Assembly: GCA_963978545.1 (NCBI GenBank) | Contig: OZ021731.1 | Span: 28,058,593-28,122,592 of the forward strand | DNA length: 64,000 nucleotides | Direction: 5' to 3' | Source: Linyphia triangularis | Lineage: Eukaryota; Arthropoda; Arachnida; Araneae; Linyphiidae | Part shown: positions 1 through 11,674 of the stretch, one piece after another | Layout: each line of letters opens with the position of its first letter | How positions within the stretch are numbered: the first letter of the stretch is position 1 | Translations under genes and position numbers: made by a program | Notes under the pieces: generated by a model | Told to the model about the DNA's origin: nothing | What the model saw: only the letters and a program-made list of their open reading frames with translations | Databases searched by the model: none

Positions 1-354
1 CCTACTTTCTAAAACTATAACATAATACACATTCACAGCACGTAATCTTGTATTATAACTTTCTTGTAGTGCAATCTATTTAAAAAAAGATGAAAACTCC
101 AATGAATTCTAGCCTTTTGTTGTATAAAACAAATCTATAAAGCAAATATCAACAATAGATTGGGCGGCAATGGACTTCAGCTTATAGGCGACATACTCTT
201 AAATGTTGTAATCATACTCTGTTGGCATTAATAACAAAAATATTAATCATGATTTTATCGAATAATAATTTCATATTCCCTCCCGAAAAAAATCTCTGAT
301 AGCTACTCCAATGGTAGATTGGCATTTGTTAACACTAGAAAGACGGGAGCTTAG
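1..354. other. AT-rich non-coding DNA, nothing recognised
   Basis: No open frame of note, no RNA motif and no repeat shared with the rest of the window was seen. Confidence 0.5.
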
Positions 355-848
355 TATATACCTATATTGCCTGAAAGCAGTCAAAATGACTGCATTGTGA
401 AAAAATAACTAATGCGCAAAGAAATTTGTTTAACAGTAATTTTTAATATATTTTATATCACTTACAGTCATATAACAAGTTATTAATAAGTATTAACAAT
501 AAAAAAAATGTATTTCAGTTCGAAAAAAAATAATGTATACATTACCTGGACATTTTAGCCGTATCGATTACAGTATGAGATCATACACTCAGTGATCCTC
601 CTTCCCATCTGAATTACGTTACAGCGCGTTCAAAGGGAACAAAGCGCGTGGCCAGGCCTGGCATAAAGATTCGAATAACAAGTACGAATAACAATAACAA
701 TAACTTTAGTACAACTGCAACTTATCAAGTATATGTCGAAATCGACAATTTATCATGAACTTGTATGTTATCATGTTATTCCAATCCAGAGCCGAACTGG
801 TCTTTTCCAAACAGTCAAAATGAATGCTTTTCGGCAATATAGGTATAA
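355..848. mobile_element. Segment bounded by inverted repeats, possible small DNA transposon
   Basis: The left end (about 355-390) reads TATACCTATATTGCC followed by GAAAGCAGTCAAAATGAC. The right end (about 814-848) is its inverse, with GGCAATATAGGTATAA preceded by CAGTCAAAATGAATGC. A third partial copy of the subterminal motif (GCAGTCAAAATGACTTGC) lies at 994-1011. No transposase is present and no clear target duplication was found, so the superfamily is open. Confidence 0.45.
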
Positions 849-1015
849 CACACATATATATACCGGAAGTGAAGGAGGGAGGGGGGGCAACAACAATAAT
901 TAATTAACCCATTTATATGTTGTAGAAAAAGTCACAAAATTATAAGAAGCTGTGTCATTATTTAAATAATTATTTTTTTAATTGAAATTCAAAAGCAGTC
1001 AAAATGACTTGCTTA

Positions 1016-1601
1016 TAGTCCGAGAGGCGACTGCAATTTTTGGACCTCATCGAACATCATTCTGAATTTTTTTATAGAGATTGGAGAAAAGTGAGTAGAT
1101 TAGGAATCCATTGGTCTGCCGTGGCAAAAATGGCCGAAACTGATCAAAAATCGACTTGGATTGAGTTGAACTAAAATCCGATTGCCAAATATGTCATAAC
1201 TTGCCAAAAATAGAACAAACTTATTCGTCTGGCAACCCACTTCATTTGGCGACATCAGTTACGTCATCCGTGACGTAATGTTTATTGCCAACTTGGCTCC
1301 CTTTTAATAGATGCAAGTAGACCGTCGCCAGATATCTGAATCGTCTGCAACCTTCTTAACTGAAAATTAAAGAGTGAGGGTTACCAAATAAAAAAAAAAA
1401 TACTCATTATTTGGCAAGTTATGGCTCATTTGGCAATTGGATTTAGTTCAACTTATTAAAAGTCGATTTTTGACCAGTTTCGGCCATTTTTGCCACGGCA
1501 GACCAGTGGATTCGTAATCTACTCATTTTTCTCTAATTTCTATAAAAAAAATCAGAATGATGTTCGATGGGGTCCAAAAATTGCAGTCGCCTCTCAGTCT
1601 A
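1016..1601. mobile_element. Family A long-inverted-repeat MITE, copy 1
   Basis: The ends are TAGTCCGAGAGGCGACTGCA at left and the inverse of TAGACTGAGAGGCG at right. They are flanked by TTA (1013-1015) and TTA (1602-1604), a 3-bp target duplication. The two halves are complementary almost to the centre, so the transcript would fold as one long hairpin. The centre carries GTTACGTCA and GTGACGTAA, a palindrome of cAMP-response-element-like half sites. A 3-bp TWA duplication suggests the PIF/Harbinger (Tourist-like) group. No coding capacity. Confidence 0.85.
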
Positions 1602-1604
1602 TTA

Positions 1605-3250
1605 GGCAATCTAGTGTTAAAAGCCCAGAAATATGTCTTTCTACAAAAGCAACCATACTCTTTTAATAAAGTTTCTTCACAAGAATCTGGCAGCAGTTAA
1701 AAATCCACAACTGACCTTGACGCCAAACATTGTTCCATATCACCTGCAAAACGATTTTCCCATTCTTCAGGCCCTCAAGTGCCAAAAAAAAATAAAACAA
1801 CAAACTAAAAAAAAAAAAAAAATCGTTTGCACTTAATTCTTGCTGGCAACATCACCGAAGTAGCTACTGCTGTCACACGCAACATCCATATACGCTAGCC
1901 CGAGGCGATATACTCCAAAGCGTGTTTCTGACCTTCATATTTGATGGCAATGTTGCTGGATAAAGGCGGTACCTGCTCTGTCCACTCTACTGATAAATCA
2001 TAATAAATAATTCCATGGTAATTCGGCTTCGAAACCCGGTTTTACACAGCGATCGTATTTTGATGATTATCGAGTTGTTTTGGTTTTGTGTTTTCTGGTT
2101 CTGGAGAACCGGTTGGGAAAAGGTGATTTGAACATCCGGGGAGAGAACCAGAACTAATTTTTTTCGCGTTCTATTTTTTTTTTTTTTCTCTTCTTCTGAC
2201 TTATGTACTTTGTTCCACGCTGGTAATTTTGTGGAATCGTTAGCGCTTTTTATGTTTGTTTCCTGTGTTCGTGATGTTTCCATACGCAAGAGTAATAAAA
2301 TACTAGAGATTAGGTTTTGAATTTTTAGACGTGGGACGTGTTTCAATTATTGTTCCGTGGAATAATTTTCTGTCGAAATGAAATTTTGTTTTGATCTGCA
2401 GTGTTCTTCGAAATCGTATCTTTAAGTAGTTATCTTTTTCCTTCCTAAAATCGAATAATTTTTATATTGGTAAAACTGGGAAAATACTAAAATTAGAACA
2501 TATTGAATACATCTAGGAAGTATACGGTAAAATTAATTTTTGAAACGATAGTTATTGCATTTCAGATTTTAATTAAATATTCTCTTTTCAATTTCAGAAA
2601 ATAATTTAAAACTGGAAAAAGTTTCTAATAACAAAAAAAAAAAAATTTAAGGCACACGAAAGTAAGTAAATACGAATTTCGATAAAATTTCAACAATCAC
2701 TGACTTAAAGTTAAAACCCACATCTTTAAATTTTAAAAACTATTGTAATTTTTACTTTTTTATCCAAGAGAGAAGAAGAAAAAAAAAACGACGTCAATTT
2801 TTTTACGAATATCGCCAAAAATTATGATAGGCCAGTCTCTGGTCAAAGTTTTTGGGATTGTCTCTCCATATTTGTAATCCAAATACCGGATAGATTTATT
2901 TTTTTGTTTGCCGGTTTGTACCGGTTTTTTTGTACCGGTTTGAATTTATTGCAATAATCTATATGAGGCGCATAATTTCAAAACGGCAAAGTGCAAATAA
3001 TGAAATTTTACAGAAAAGGGGGGAAAAAACGATTACACCATGTTTTAATAAATAAAAACGAAAATTTAACACTTCTATTTTGTATTTACAAGCTAAATCA
3101 CGCAAAGCTGAATAATTTTTATATTGAAAAAGGGATTAATTTAGCAGTAACAACAGTAACAGATTGCTGTTACTAAAACTCAATTTGATGATTAGCTGGT
3201 TTTAAGCTGAATCAAAATCCTAAATAACCTTTTGGGTGGGGTTCTTTTAT
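1605..3250. other. AT-rich non-coding DNA
   Basis: Frames at 1633-1836 and 1987-2346 are rich in Lys and Ser and match nothing I recognise. TTGTACCGGTTT is repeated in tandem near 2914-2942. A/T homopolymer runs are common. No gene is supported. Confidence 0.5.
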
Positions 3251-3296
3251 AAATAAAATAAATTAAAATAAAATAAAATAAAATAAAATAAAATAA
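3251..3296. repeat. (AAAAT)n simple repeat
   Basis: About eight to nine units of AAAAT/AAATA, the last ones perfect. Confidence 0.9.
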
Positions 3297-3370
3297 CCAT
3301 TTCAAAATATTATGAATTTATTTAAATTTTTGAAATTTTCTAACAACATTGTATTCATAGCAACAATTTA

Positions 3371-3488
3371 TGGAGGTTAGCGTGGCGACGTCACAGTGAA
3401 ATTCCTTGTTGAGAAAATAAATAAAACAGTCATTGTTATTGGCTAATGGAATGTGAGCATTCGAATTCGTTTTGAAAGATGTGTTGTG
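3371..3488 (+). repeat. Two-copy repeat with CRE and inverted CCAAT motifs, copy 1
   Basis: Homologous to 11558-11674. Both copies start TGGAGGTTA, contain GACGTCACAGT, then ATTGGCTAATGGAAT, then AAAGATGTGTTG. The conserved blocks are a cAMP-response-element core and an inverted CCAAT box (NF-Y type), while the spacer between them has diverged. It could be a promoter fragment carried by a transposon. Function is inference. Confidence 0.6.
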
Positions 3489-3493
3489 TTTAG

Positions 3494-3552
3494 TCACAAA
3501 TAATTTACAAGTGTTACAAATAATTTACAAGTTAGTCACAAATAATTTAGCA
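3494..3552 (+). repeat. Short tandem repeat, ~22-bp unit, about three copies
   Basis: The unit is GTCACAAATAATTTACAAGT, given as three imperfect copies in a row. Confidence 0.7.
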
Positions 3553-4012
3553 GCGATGCAAGCCCACTCCTAATAACGCTACTCAGAAGGTCTATTCAAA
3601 TGTAAAAAATCGTTTGCGTTCTTAAAATAGTAAAGTATGAAATTCTTTTGGCTTCTTTATTTTAAATTAGGAAATTAAATTATAAATTTGTATGCAAAAT
3701 TATTGTAAAACTAATGGACCTTATTAATTCGAGACGTTATTTTGAGTAAAGTTTCATGGTATGGCAACACTTATGACAGACTTGTGATCATCACAATACA
3801 ACTTTATAAACAAATTCGAAATTTCACATTCCATTATACAATCACAAAGCACATTTCTTTTTTCCCAGCAAAAATAAGTATTGATTGCAATGTAACATGC
3901 ATAGCCTCTATAATACAATGAATTTCGAATTTCTAGAATGGCAACACAGCATTTTGATTTCCAATAAATGATGGTCGTCAATCGACCTTATTTTGTATAT
4001 TTTGTAAAAGAT
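3553..4012. other. AT-rich non-coding DNA
   Basis: The 75-residue minus-strand frame at 3754-3981 has no recognisable domain. Nothing else was seen. Confidence 0.45.
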
Positions 4013-4512
4013 TAAGAGGCAGCTATAAATTTAGGTACCACAACGAATATCATTTTGAATTTTTTTATAGAATGAAGAGACATTTTAATTCATTTATAAA
4101 TATAATGGTCTGCCAGGATAAAAATGACCGAAAATGTTCAGGAATCAACTTTGAATTAGTTGAACTCGACGCCATAACTTGCCAAATAATAAGCATTCTT
4201 TTTTATATGGTAATTCAACGCTCTTTAATTTTCAATGAGGAAGGATGCAGACGATTATAGACCTGCGGGTCCAAAAACTTGCCCTTTTTAAAAGTGAACC
4301 AAATTGACGTCATCAGTGACGTAACATTTATCGCCAATTTGGCTCACTCTTAAAAGAGGCAAGTATTTTTCGCCGGATTTCTGAAATCGTCTGCACCCTT
4401 TTTCGGCCCCGTCAGAGCAGCATATTCATAATCTACTAGCATTTTTAAAACATTCCATAAATAACTTAGAAGGATTTTCGATGGAGTACCTAAATTTGCA
4501 ATCGCCTCTCAA
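4013..4512. mobile_element. Family A MITE, diverged subfamily
   Basis: Degraded ends (TTAAGAGGCAGC at left, GCAATCGCCTCTCAA at right) flank the family A body: CATTTTGAATTTTTTTATAG, a degraded TCTGCCAGGATAAAAATG, GCCATAACTTGCCAAATAAT and the central TGACGTCATCAGTGACGTAA. Ends are too diverged to read the target duplication. Confidence 0.7.
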
Positions 4513-5192
4513 ACAAAATTGAGATGCCAGATTCCAATCTTGTGACGCATTGATGAAGCGACCACATTAAAGGAAAACTTTCGCACTGGAAAATTAAAGA
4601 TGACTTAAATACATTATAACCGCTTACACGTCATCGTAAAGACGTGACCAACTTTGAACTTTCCTCCACAATTACAACTGTCCTCAATTATTTTTTTCGG
4701 AGTCATACGATCTTATTCCAAAGTCCCCAATTCAATTCTGTAAATATGCTTATTGAATAAATACGCAGGAAGATAACAACCATCAGGAAAATCATCAAAA
4801 TTGGATGTCGCAAGTCTTATAAATTTAAATGAATATTTTACTCTTGAAATCGTTTGCAGGAAAAAAATATTCAGAATTCCGCAATGGCAGAATTAAAAAG
4901 CGATTGCGAAGGTATTATATTCGTTTAAATTCTTTCTTTTTTTTCTTTGCTTAAATTTATTTGCGTAATTTTTTGACGTTAATACAGGAAAAGGTATTGC
5001 AAATACGTTGATTATAATACTAATAATCTCTTTTCGTGCTGTAGAATTTAGAGAAAACAATTTATAATTTATCGGTTGTAAGTCTTCTGATTTAAATCTG
5101 AATATTTGAGCAGATGACAATGGAGGCAACTATTGGATTGGATATTATCTGGAACGCAACAGTTACGCGAGGACTGTGCTGCGACGAAACAG
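4513..5192. other. Non-coding DNA, nothing recognised
   Basis: AT-rich, with a 78-residue minus-strand frame at 4893-5129 that has no identifiable domain. Confidence 0.45.
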
Positions 5193-5195
5193 TTA

Positions 5196-5835
5196 TTGTC
5201 CGAGAGGCGACTGCACGTCTAAGTACACCATCAAACATCATTTGAATTTTTTATAGAATGTAGAGAAATGTTAGTATATCATGAATCCACTGGTTTGCCG
5301 GACAAAAGTGGCCGAAAGTATTCAAAAAACGACTCTGAATGAGTTGAACTAGATACGATTCCCAATGTGACATAACTTGTCAAATAATTAACATTCTTTT
5401 TTTTTTTATGTGGTAACCCATTTCTCTTTTATTTCCAATGAGGAATACTGCAAACGATATTTATTCTCTGGGGAAAAAATACTATTAAAAGTGAGCAAAA
5501 TTGGAGATAAATATTTCGTCGCTGATGACGTAATATTTATTCCCAACTTGGCTCACTTTTAAACGATGAAAAATCGTCTGCAGCCTTCTTAATTGAAAAT
5601 CAAACAGTGGTTGGTTACCAGAAAAAAAAATGTGTTCATTATTTGGCAAGTTATGACACATTTGGCAATCGAACTTAGTTCAACTCATTCAAAGTGTATT
5701 TTGGACCAGTTTCGGCCACTTTTGCATCGGCAGACCAGTGGATTCATGTGATCTACTAACATTTCTCAACAATCTATAAAAAATTCAGAATGATGTTCGA
5801 TGGGGTACCTAAACGAGCAGTCGCCTCTCAGTCTA
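5196..5835. mobile_element. Family A MITE, copy 2
   Basis: Left end TTGTCCGAGAGGCGACTGCA, right end inverse of TAGACTGAGAGGCGACTGC, flanked by TTA (5193-5195) and TTA (5836-5838). It has the ATGTAGAGAAATGTTAG variant of the body. Central stem sequence GACGTAATATTTATTCCCAAC. No transposase. Confidence 0.85.
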
Positions 5836-5838
5836 TTA

Positions 5839-6516
5839 GGTCTTTATCTGTGTGATATATTATGGAAGACTTTGCAAGGGAAAACAGCCTCGTTTACGTC
5901 TCGAATAGGAGAATACCTGGAAGACTTCCACCAAACGTGCTCGACAACCAATTAAAGAATATTTGTCACAATCGCCGCCGTATCTTGCATACTAGGCGAT
6001 ATCCAGTCTCCTGGCCTTAGGTCGGGATGTGCAAGGTCATCAACTTTTTCCAACCCATTTCCAAGGCTTTGTAAATGAAAACCTTTTCGAAATGAAAACC
6101 CTCCCAATGCAACACTGTATAAAAAGCGAGAAAATACTTCGTATAAAAAAACAAAAAAAAAAAATTTACTTGGGAGCTTCTGTAAATTCTTCCAAGTTTC
6201 AACTTCAACCGAGATTAAGGAGAGTAGTATTTTTATGATACCCCCATTGTCTCATTGTTTATGATACGGCTGTGTCACAATCCATGACTCATGCCGTCCG
6301 ATGGATGATACGTATCCCGATATTGCAGTCGAATAATAAAAGTGACATGACAATGCGACTGTCGGATAAGTTCGTTCTGCAAATAGACCGAAAAGAATAT
6401 GCTTTTGCGTAGTTTCATAGTTCGTTTGGAATCTAATACTGGGTGATTCCGAATATCTTTTTAAGCATTTTGAATGTGAAACGGCGTCTCGCATTGCCAA
6501 TGAAGTAAAGTATACC
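5839..6516. other. Non-coding DNA between two MITEs
   Basis: Frames at 6029-6238 and on the minus strand at 6017-6208 and 6252-6500 overlap one another and match no family I know. Composition is slightly less AT-rich than the flanks. Confidence 0.4.
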
Positions 6517-6519
6517 TAT

Positions 6520-7185
6520 TAGTCCGAGAGGCGACTGCAATTTTTGGACCTCATCGAACATCATTCTGAATTTTTTATAGAAATTAGAGAAAAGTGAGTA
6601 GATATGGAATCCACTGGTCTGCCGTGGCAAAAATGGCCGAAACTGATCAAAAATCGACTGGGAATGAGTTGAACTAAAATCCGATTGCCAAATATGTCAT
6701 AACTTGCCAAAAAGAGAACAAACTTTTTCGTCTGGCAACCCTGCATTTTGATTTTCAATGAGAAAAAGCGCAAACGATTTTTAATCTCTGGCTTGGAAAA
6801 TGTGTATCTTTTAAAAGTAAGTCAAATTGGCGACATCAGTTACGTCATCCGTGACGTAATGTTTAATGCTAACTTGGCTCCCTTTTAATTGATGCAAGTA
6901 GACCGTCGCCAGATATCTGAATCGTCTGCAACCTTCTTAATTGAAAATAAAAAGGCGAGGGTTACCAAATAATAAAAAAAAAAAATGCTCATTATTTGGC
7001 AAGTTATGGCTCATTTGGCAATTGGATTTAGTTTAACTTATTAAAAGTCGATTTTGGACCAGTTTCGGCCATTTTTGCCACGGCAGACCAATGGATTCGT
7101 AATCTACTCACTTTTCTCTAATTTCTATAAAAAAATCAGAATGATGTTCGATGAGGTCCAAAAATTGCAGTCGCCTCTCAGTCTA
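6520..7185. mobile_element. Family A MITE, copy 3
   Basis: TAGTCCGAGAGGCGACTGCA at left and its inverse with AGTCTA at right, flanked by TAT (6517-6519) and TAT (7186-7188). This is among the longest copies (666 bp), with arms complementary over more than 300 bp. The small frames at 6433-6773 and 7054-7266 lie in the arms and are not genes. Confidence 0.88.
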
Positions 7186-7340
7186 TATAGTAAATTGTCT
7201 ATGCTTAATATTTTGGGACGGGTAGCGTCCCTAGAGGTGATTTATGGAAGTTACAAAAGTAAATAAAAAACTAAAGGAGATGGGATAAAATGTCCTGTTA
7301 GAAAAATGTTCGCAATAATATGACAAAAGCGCAGGAAAAA

Positions 7341-7475
7341 GTTTCATAAAGTTACCTGTAAAATTTGCGGAGATATTTGTGGTTGAAAATATGGACTGCC
7401 CACGACATGAAAAAGGGCTTAAATATTTTCTACCACGAATATCTTCACCGATTTTACAGGTAACTTTATGAATTT
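7341..7475. repeat. Compact palindrome, ~55-bp arms
   Basis: CATAAAGTTACCTGTAAAAT near 7345 is answered by ATTTTACAGGTAACTTTATG at 7451-7470. Complementarity continues inward through GATATTTGTGGT and ACCACGAATATC to a loop of about 30 bp. It could be a very small foldback MITE. Confidence 0.7.
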
Positions 7476-8571
7476 TTTTCTTTTTGTTTCACGAATTAAA
7501 CTTCATTGTTCAGTTAATTTTAAGAAAATATTTAAATAAAAATTGTACGCAAAATGTTTAGTTAATTTAAATTTTTAATTTAAAAGTCAAAACAAATTAC
7601 TCCCAGAAGCTCAGTATAAATTATCTCCCAGTATTTTCTGGTTTTAATAAAACATATAGTGCATTTTTTTTTTTTTCTGCTCATGATTTTTTTTTTTGTT
7701 TAATTTTAGATTTTTGCAGGTGAATTTTTGAAAAATTCCATTTTTGTTTTAGATATCACCCCCCCCCCCCTTCTCCCATCGTCAGTAATTCCCTTTTTTT
7801 TTTCTCATAGATTAAATTAATAGTTCAGACTCTCAAGTTCAATTCCTTGCATTGACAGTATACAATCTCTGGAATCAAATACGATAAAACATGCCGGTAA
7901 TTGCGACAGCGTCGTTCAGTTGTCGGGTTGCCTGAAGATTTCCAGTTTTCCTCCCATTCGAGATGCAAATGCGAAGAAATACTTCCGATTCGTACAACTA
8001 ATTGCAACCACGTTTCGGTGCGGTTTACCCATCTTTTATCTCTTGGAAGTTGCGGTTTTTAGGGGAGGGAGGGAGGAGCTATTTTTCTACACTAATTTCC
8101 TCAAAAATTGAGCAGTTTTGCCACTTTACGTTGTTTACTTTTTGTATCCCAGCCTTTGCAAAATGACCTTTTTCGAAAATTCCCATACTGTCAAGCATTT
8201 TCATACAGAAAATTGCGAGTTTGTGCAGTAACCATGACCACAGCCCCAAAACTTCACTATTTTTTTATTTTTTTTTATGTAAGTCTGATGCGTGTGTGTT
8301 TTTTGTTTGTTTTTTATCCATTACAGTGTTGGCCACAATGTACAGAAACCTCCAGTGAAGCAGAGCTGAAGAGATAATAGCCCTATCAAGAAGCAGCTTA
8401 TATGTATAAAGCAATAAAAACAAAAAACTACACGAAGTAAAAAAAACAAAAAACGAGAGAAGAAAGATAACAAAACGGGTTTCCTTGTGAGCTTGCGCAG
8501 TGTGATAAGATAGGTTCTGAGTTTGTTGCTATGGGGTTTTGTCGGTGACTTTCCGTAACCTGCTGTTGGTT
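7476..8571. other. Non-coding DNA with homopolymer runs
   Basis: Contains T runs and a run of ten C at about 7758-7768. Frames at 7825-8377 are short, overlap on both strands and have no recognised domain. Confidence 0.45.
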
Positions 8572-9000
8572 TTCTTTAGCATTTCCGGACAATTAACTAT
8601 TCATGATTAAGGTGTACGTATACGCTACAATTCAAGAAAATCAATCAGAATATTGATTTTTTTTATTTTTTATTATATCATAATATTCTCTGATACTTTG
8701 GCTTTCAAACAATACTAAACTTCTTTAGCATTTCCGGACACTTTCATGATTAAGGCGTACGTATACGCTACAATTCAAGAAAATCAATCAGAATATTTAT
8801 TTTTTTATTTTTTATTATATCATAATATTCTCTGATACTTTGGCTTTCAAACAATACTAAACTTCTTTAGCATTTCCGGACACTTTCATGATTAAGGCGT
8901 ACGTATACCCTACAATTCAAGAAAATCAATCAGAATATTTTTTATTTTTTATTATATCATAATATTCTCTGATACTTTGGCTTTCAAACAATACTAAACT
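8572..9000 (+). repeat. Tandem triplication, 142-149-bp unit
   Basis: Units begin TTCTTTAGCATTTCCGGACA at 8572, 8721 and 8863. The second and third are almost identical; the first differs by AATTAACTA after the start. Every unit contains TTAAGG(T/C)GTACGTATAC, the end of the inverted-repeat element described at 8611-9813, so the triplication spans a transposon boundary. Confidence 0.85.
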
Positions 9001-9813
9001 TTTGAAAATATCCTTAATATCTTTTTTTCGCCGACCAAACGGTATAGTGGTTAGCGTGCTAGCTTCTAGACCGCGAGGTTGCGGGTTCCGAGTCCCGTGT
9101 TAGGCATGGGTGTTTGTAAATGTATGTTGGCTTGTCTAATGACGAATGTTTCGGCGCATTATAGCCCTCGTGTTGCTGACTGCGCCAAATAATCTGAAAA
9201 CAGCCAACCAACCTTAATATCTTTTAAGTTACAATCAATTATGGGTAGGTACTACCGTTGTTAGGTACTAAGCTTCAAAAACTTTGAACCTGTTTTCTGA
9301 TGAACCGTATTTCGATTACGTCACACTTAATTCAAACAATGATAATTCAACAACAAAATGTTCAATTGTATTTTTTCTTATATCATAGTAATCTACATGA
9401 TATGTTAGATGTTTTGAAACTCAATTATATAAAATTGGAAGAGAAATTGATTTTTTAGTGATTTTTAAAACTTAGAATTCTTTGAAAATTTTGATTTTTT
9501 TCATGTTTTCACACAATATAAACTGATTGAAAAAAAAACCTGTTCTATGTTAGAAATTTAATTGAATTTCAAAACATGAAGAATAATACTTCGAATGATT
9601 TCCAAGTGCAATAGCGTTTCTAAGTAAATACAAATTTGATACATCGTTTCTTGAAAAAGGTACTAATTATCTAATTAAAGCTTAATTAACAACTGTCGAA
9701 ATTAGAATTTTTTTATGAAATAATTTTTATGATATACCCTCTAACTACTGTGAAAGAATTGGATTTTTAAACTCAGAAATTAAATAAAAAATATTCTGGG
9801 GTATACGTACACC
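8611..9813. mobile_element. TTAA-flanked inverted-repeat element, possibly piggyBac-like
   Basis: GGTGTACGTATAC at 8611-8623 and its exact inverse at 9801-9813 are each flanked by TTAA (8607-8610; 9814-9817). Subterminal similarity continues (AGAATATTTTTTATTT near both ends). TTAA is the piggyBac target, but the ends start GG rather than the common CC. A SINE is inserted inside. No transposase frame. Confidence 0.5.
9026..9211 (+). mobile_element. tRNA-derived SINE, family C, copy 1
   Basis: The head has an A box (GTATAGTGGTTAGCGTG) and a B box (GGTTCCGAGTCC, one base inserted) like a tRNA of the Asp/Glu/Val type. The body runs through TGTTGGCTTGTCTAATGACG and TTATAGCCCTCGTGTTGCTG, and the tail is CAGCCAACCAA. 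A 14-bp direct repeat CCTTAATATCTTTT flanks it (9012-9025 and 9212-9225), the mark of LINE-assisted insertion. Confidence 0.92.
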
Positions 9814-9829
9814 TTAACTAAGGAAGCAT

Positions 9830-10058
9830 GTATGTATGGTTCTATGCAGTAGTGGACACGTGGAGGGGGGAGGGGGTCGAAGGTGGGACAACCATCTTTT
9901 CACTTTTAGTGTGTTTCACGATGAAAACATCAAAATTTCACAGTACCCTTCTTAAACTTATTATATATATTTAGGCTGTCTATGGTCAGCTTTTTTGGAA
10001 TGGTGAAGTGTGGGAGGGGGGGGGGGAGAGAAGGAGGTACGCGTACATCCCAGCGAGC
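9830..10058. other. Non-coding DNA with G-rich runs
   Basis: Has GGAGGGGGGAGGGGG near 9862 and a run of ten or more G near 10015-10025. No gene. Confidence 0.45.
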
Positions 10059-10060
10059 TA

Positions 10061-10232
10061 CAGTCAAACCCCGTTAAGGCGAAGTCGCTTAACGTGAAAT
10101 TCCTTTTAAAGCGAAGTAAAAGCAGTTCTCCAGACTTAAAACTTAAAGTTAATTTATTCGTTTAACATGAAATGCGGTTAACGCGAGCAATTTCGACGGT
10201 CCCATTGACTTCACGTTAACGGGGTTTGACTG
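10061..10232. mobile_element. pogo/Tigger-type MITE
   Basis: Ends are CAGTCAAACCCCGTTAA and the inverse TTAACGGGGTTTGACTG, 172 bp in total. TA precedes the left end; the right flank is CA, so one base of the expected TA duplication has changed. CAGT start plus TA target fits the pogo branch of Tc1/mariner. Confidence 0.8.
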
Positions 10233-11557
10233 CAGTTTAATGTTAAGAGTCAACGAGAATTTGCTATATTTTAATCTTTGAACGTAATTTTCAATTTTTG
10301 GTAAAATGGAAAATTAATTTTTGAAAATTTAATTCTTTTGATGGTTCTTAAAATTCGATTAGCAAATCTTTATTTGCATTTTAATATTACGCATGAACTT
10401 TGCAACGTGGTAACTCGTAAACTGTTTCTTTGTGTCATTTGATTTGTTCATTTATTTATTATTTTTTGTATCTAGTATGTCTTTCACAAGTATAGCTCCC
10501 TCGTAGTTGTTTATTGTTATCTGTCGCCATGGAAACAAGATGAGCCGTATTTCCCACAGGGGGATTCCGGAATAAAGACATCTACATTTGCTGTATTGAA
10601 GAAATCATCTTGAGTGCCAATTTCCTGTATATATCATCCCTATTTTAAATCAAGGAGTCTTGCTTCTTTAGCAACCACCACCATGTAGAGAGGACATTTT
10701 TGTAAATACGTGAAAATTCCATCAGACGAAACGGTCGTTTCGCCGCCAACCTTAAAAAAGGCAGAAACGACAGTAAGTATCTATTCTCTGCACAACTTCC
10801 AGCGAAAAGGCCGAAATTGACTATTTTCTAGCGCGCATACGAAACTTCACATAATTATACAAAAAATACCATAGATTCGTCTCGGTGATATCTTTCAAAG
10901 AAAAAAAAAATTGAGTACCTAGGACAAAAGACAACGAAGAAAAAAAATATTGAAAATTCCAAAACGAAATAAAAAAATGAGTTCTAGCCCGATTTTGATG
11001 TAAAAATTTAGACAAACGTACAGCCCTAACTAATCTATAGATCTTCAAACGGATTGAATTATAGGATGCGGAATGTTTCAACTTAAAATCCTACGCTGGT
11101 TTGAACTTCATTAAATAAAATCTTTCTATTTTTAATTAATTTAAAACCACTTTTTTTCATTTCATAATTTGGCGACAGATAAAGGCGATCAGCTTGTAAT
11201 TGAGGTTCAGATATATATGCCAAAAGTTGCCAAACAGGTTTGCTATCATTTGGAAGTTAGTTTTTCCGACATGTTAGGCTTAAGTGAGTTTTAACGTAAT
11301 GTTAAAGTATAGGAGAACGAATTGGACTATAATTATATGGCTTATAACATCTTTAAAATTTAAATAATTTAATTTTTGAAGAGACAGAATTAAAGAGAAA
11401 TATTTGTTCTTTAAGTTGCATGTGTTATTTGAACTGTATGACAATTTAGAGAGAGTTAACTTTCAAAAACATTTTAATTTCGGGAAATCTCTATTGAAAA
11501 ATGAAAACAATCACATTTTGTTGCAAGATACTATGGGCTAAATACAAAGTATAAATG
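10233..11557. other. Non-coding DNA, nothing recognised
   Basis: Includes a perfect palindrome CGAAACGGTCGTTTCG-like stem near 10727 and a less AT-rich patch at 10500-10790. The minus-strand frame at 10821-11081 has no known domain. Confidence 0.4.
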
Positions 11558-11674
11558 TGGAGGTTATGCGAGCTGACGTCACAGTCAACTCATTACAGAG
11601 GACTAAATGAACCACGCATTGCGATTGGCTAATGGAATTTGCAAAAATGTCATTCGTTTTTAAAGATGTGTTGA
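11558..11674 (+). repeat. Two-copy repeat with CRE and inverted CCAAT motifs, copy 2
   Basis: Matches 3371-3488. Here the response element is the full palindrome TGACGTCA and the CCAAT block is GATTGGCTAATGGAAT. The 3' block AAAGATGTGTTGA is shared. Confidence 0.6.
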
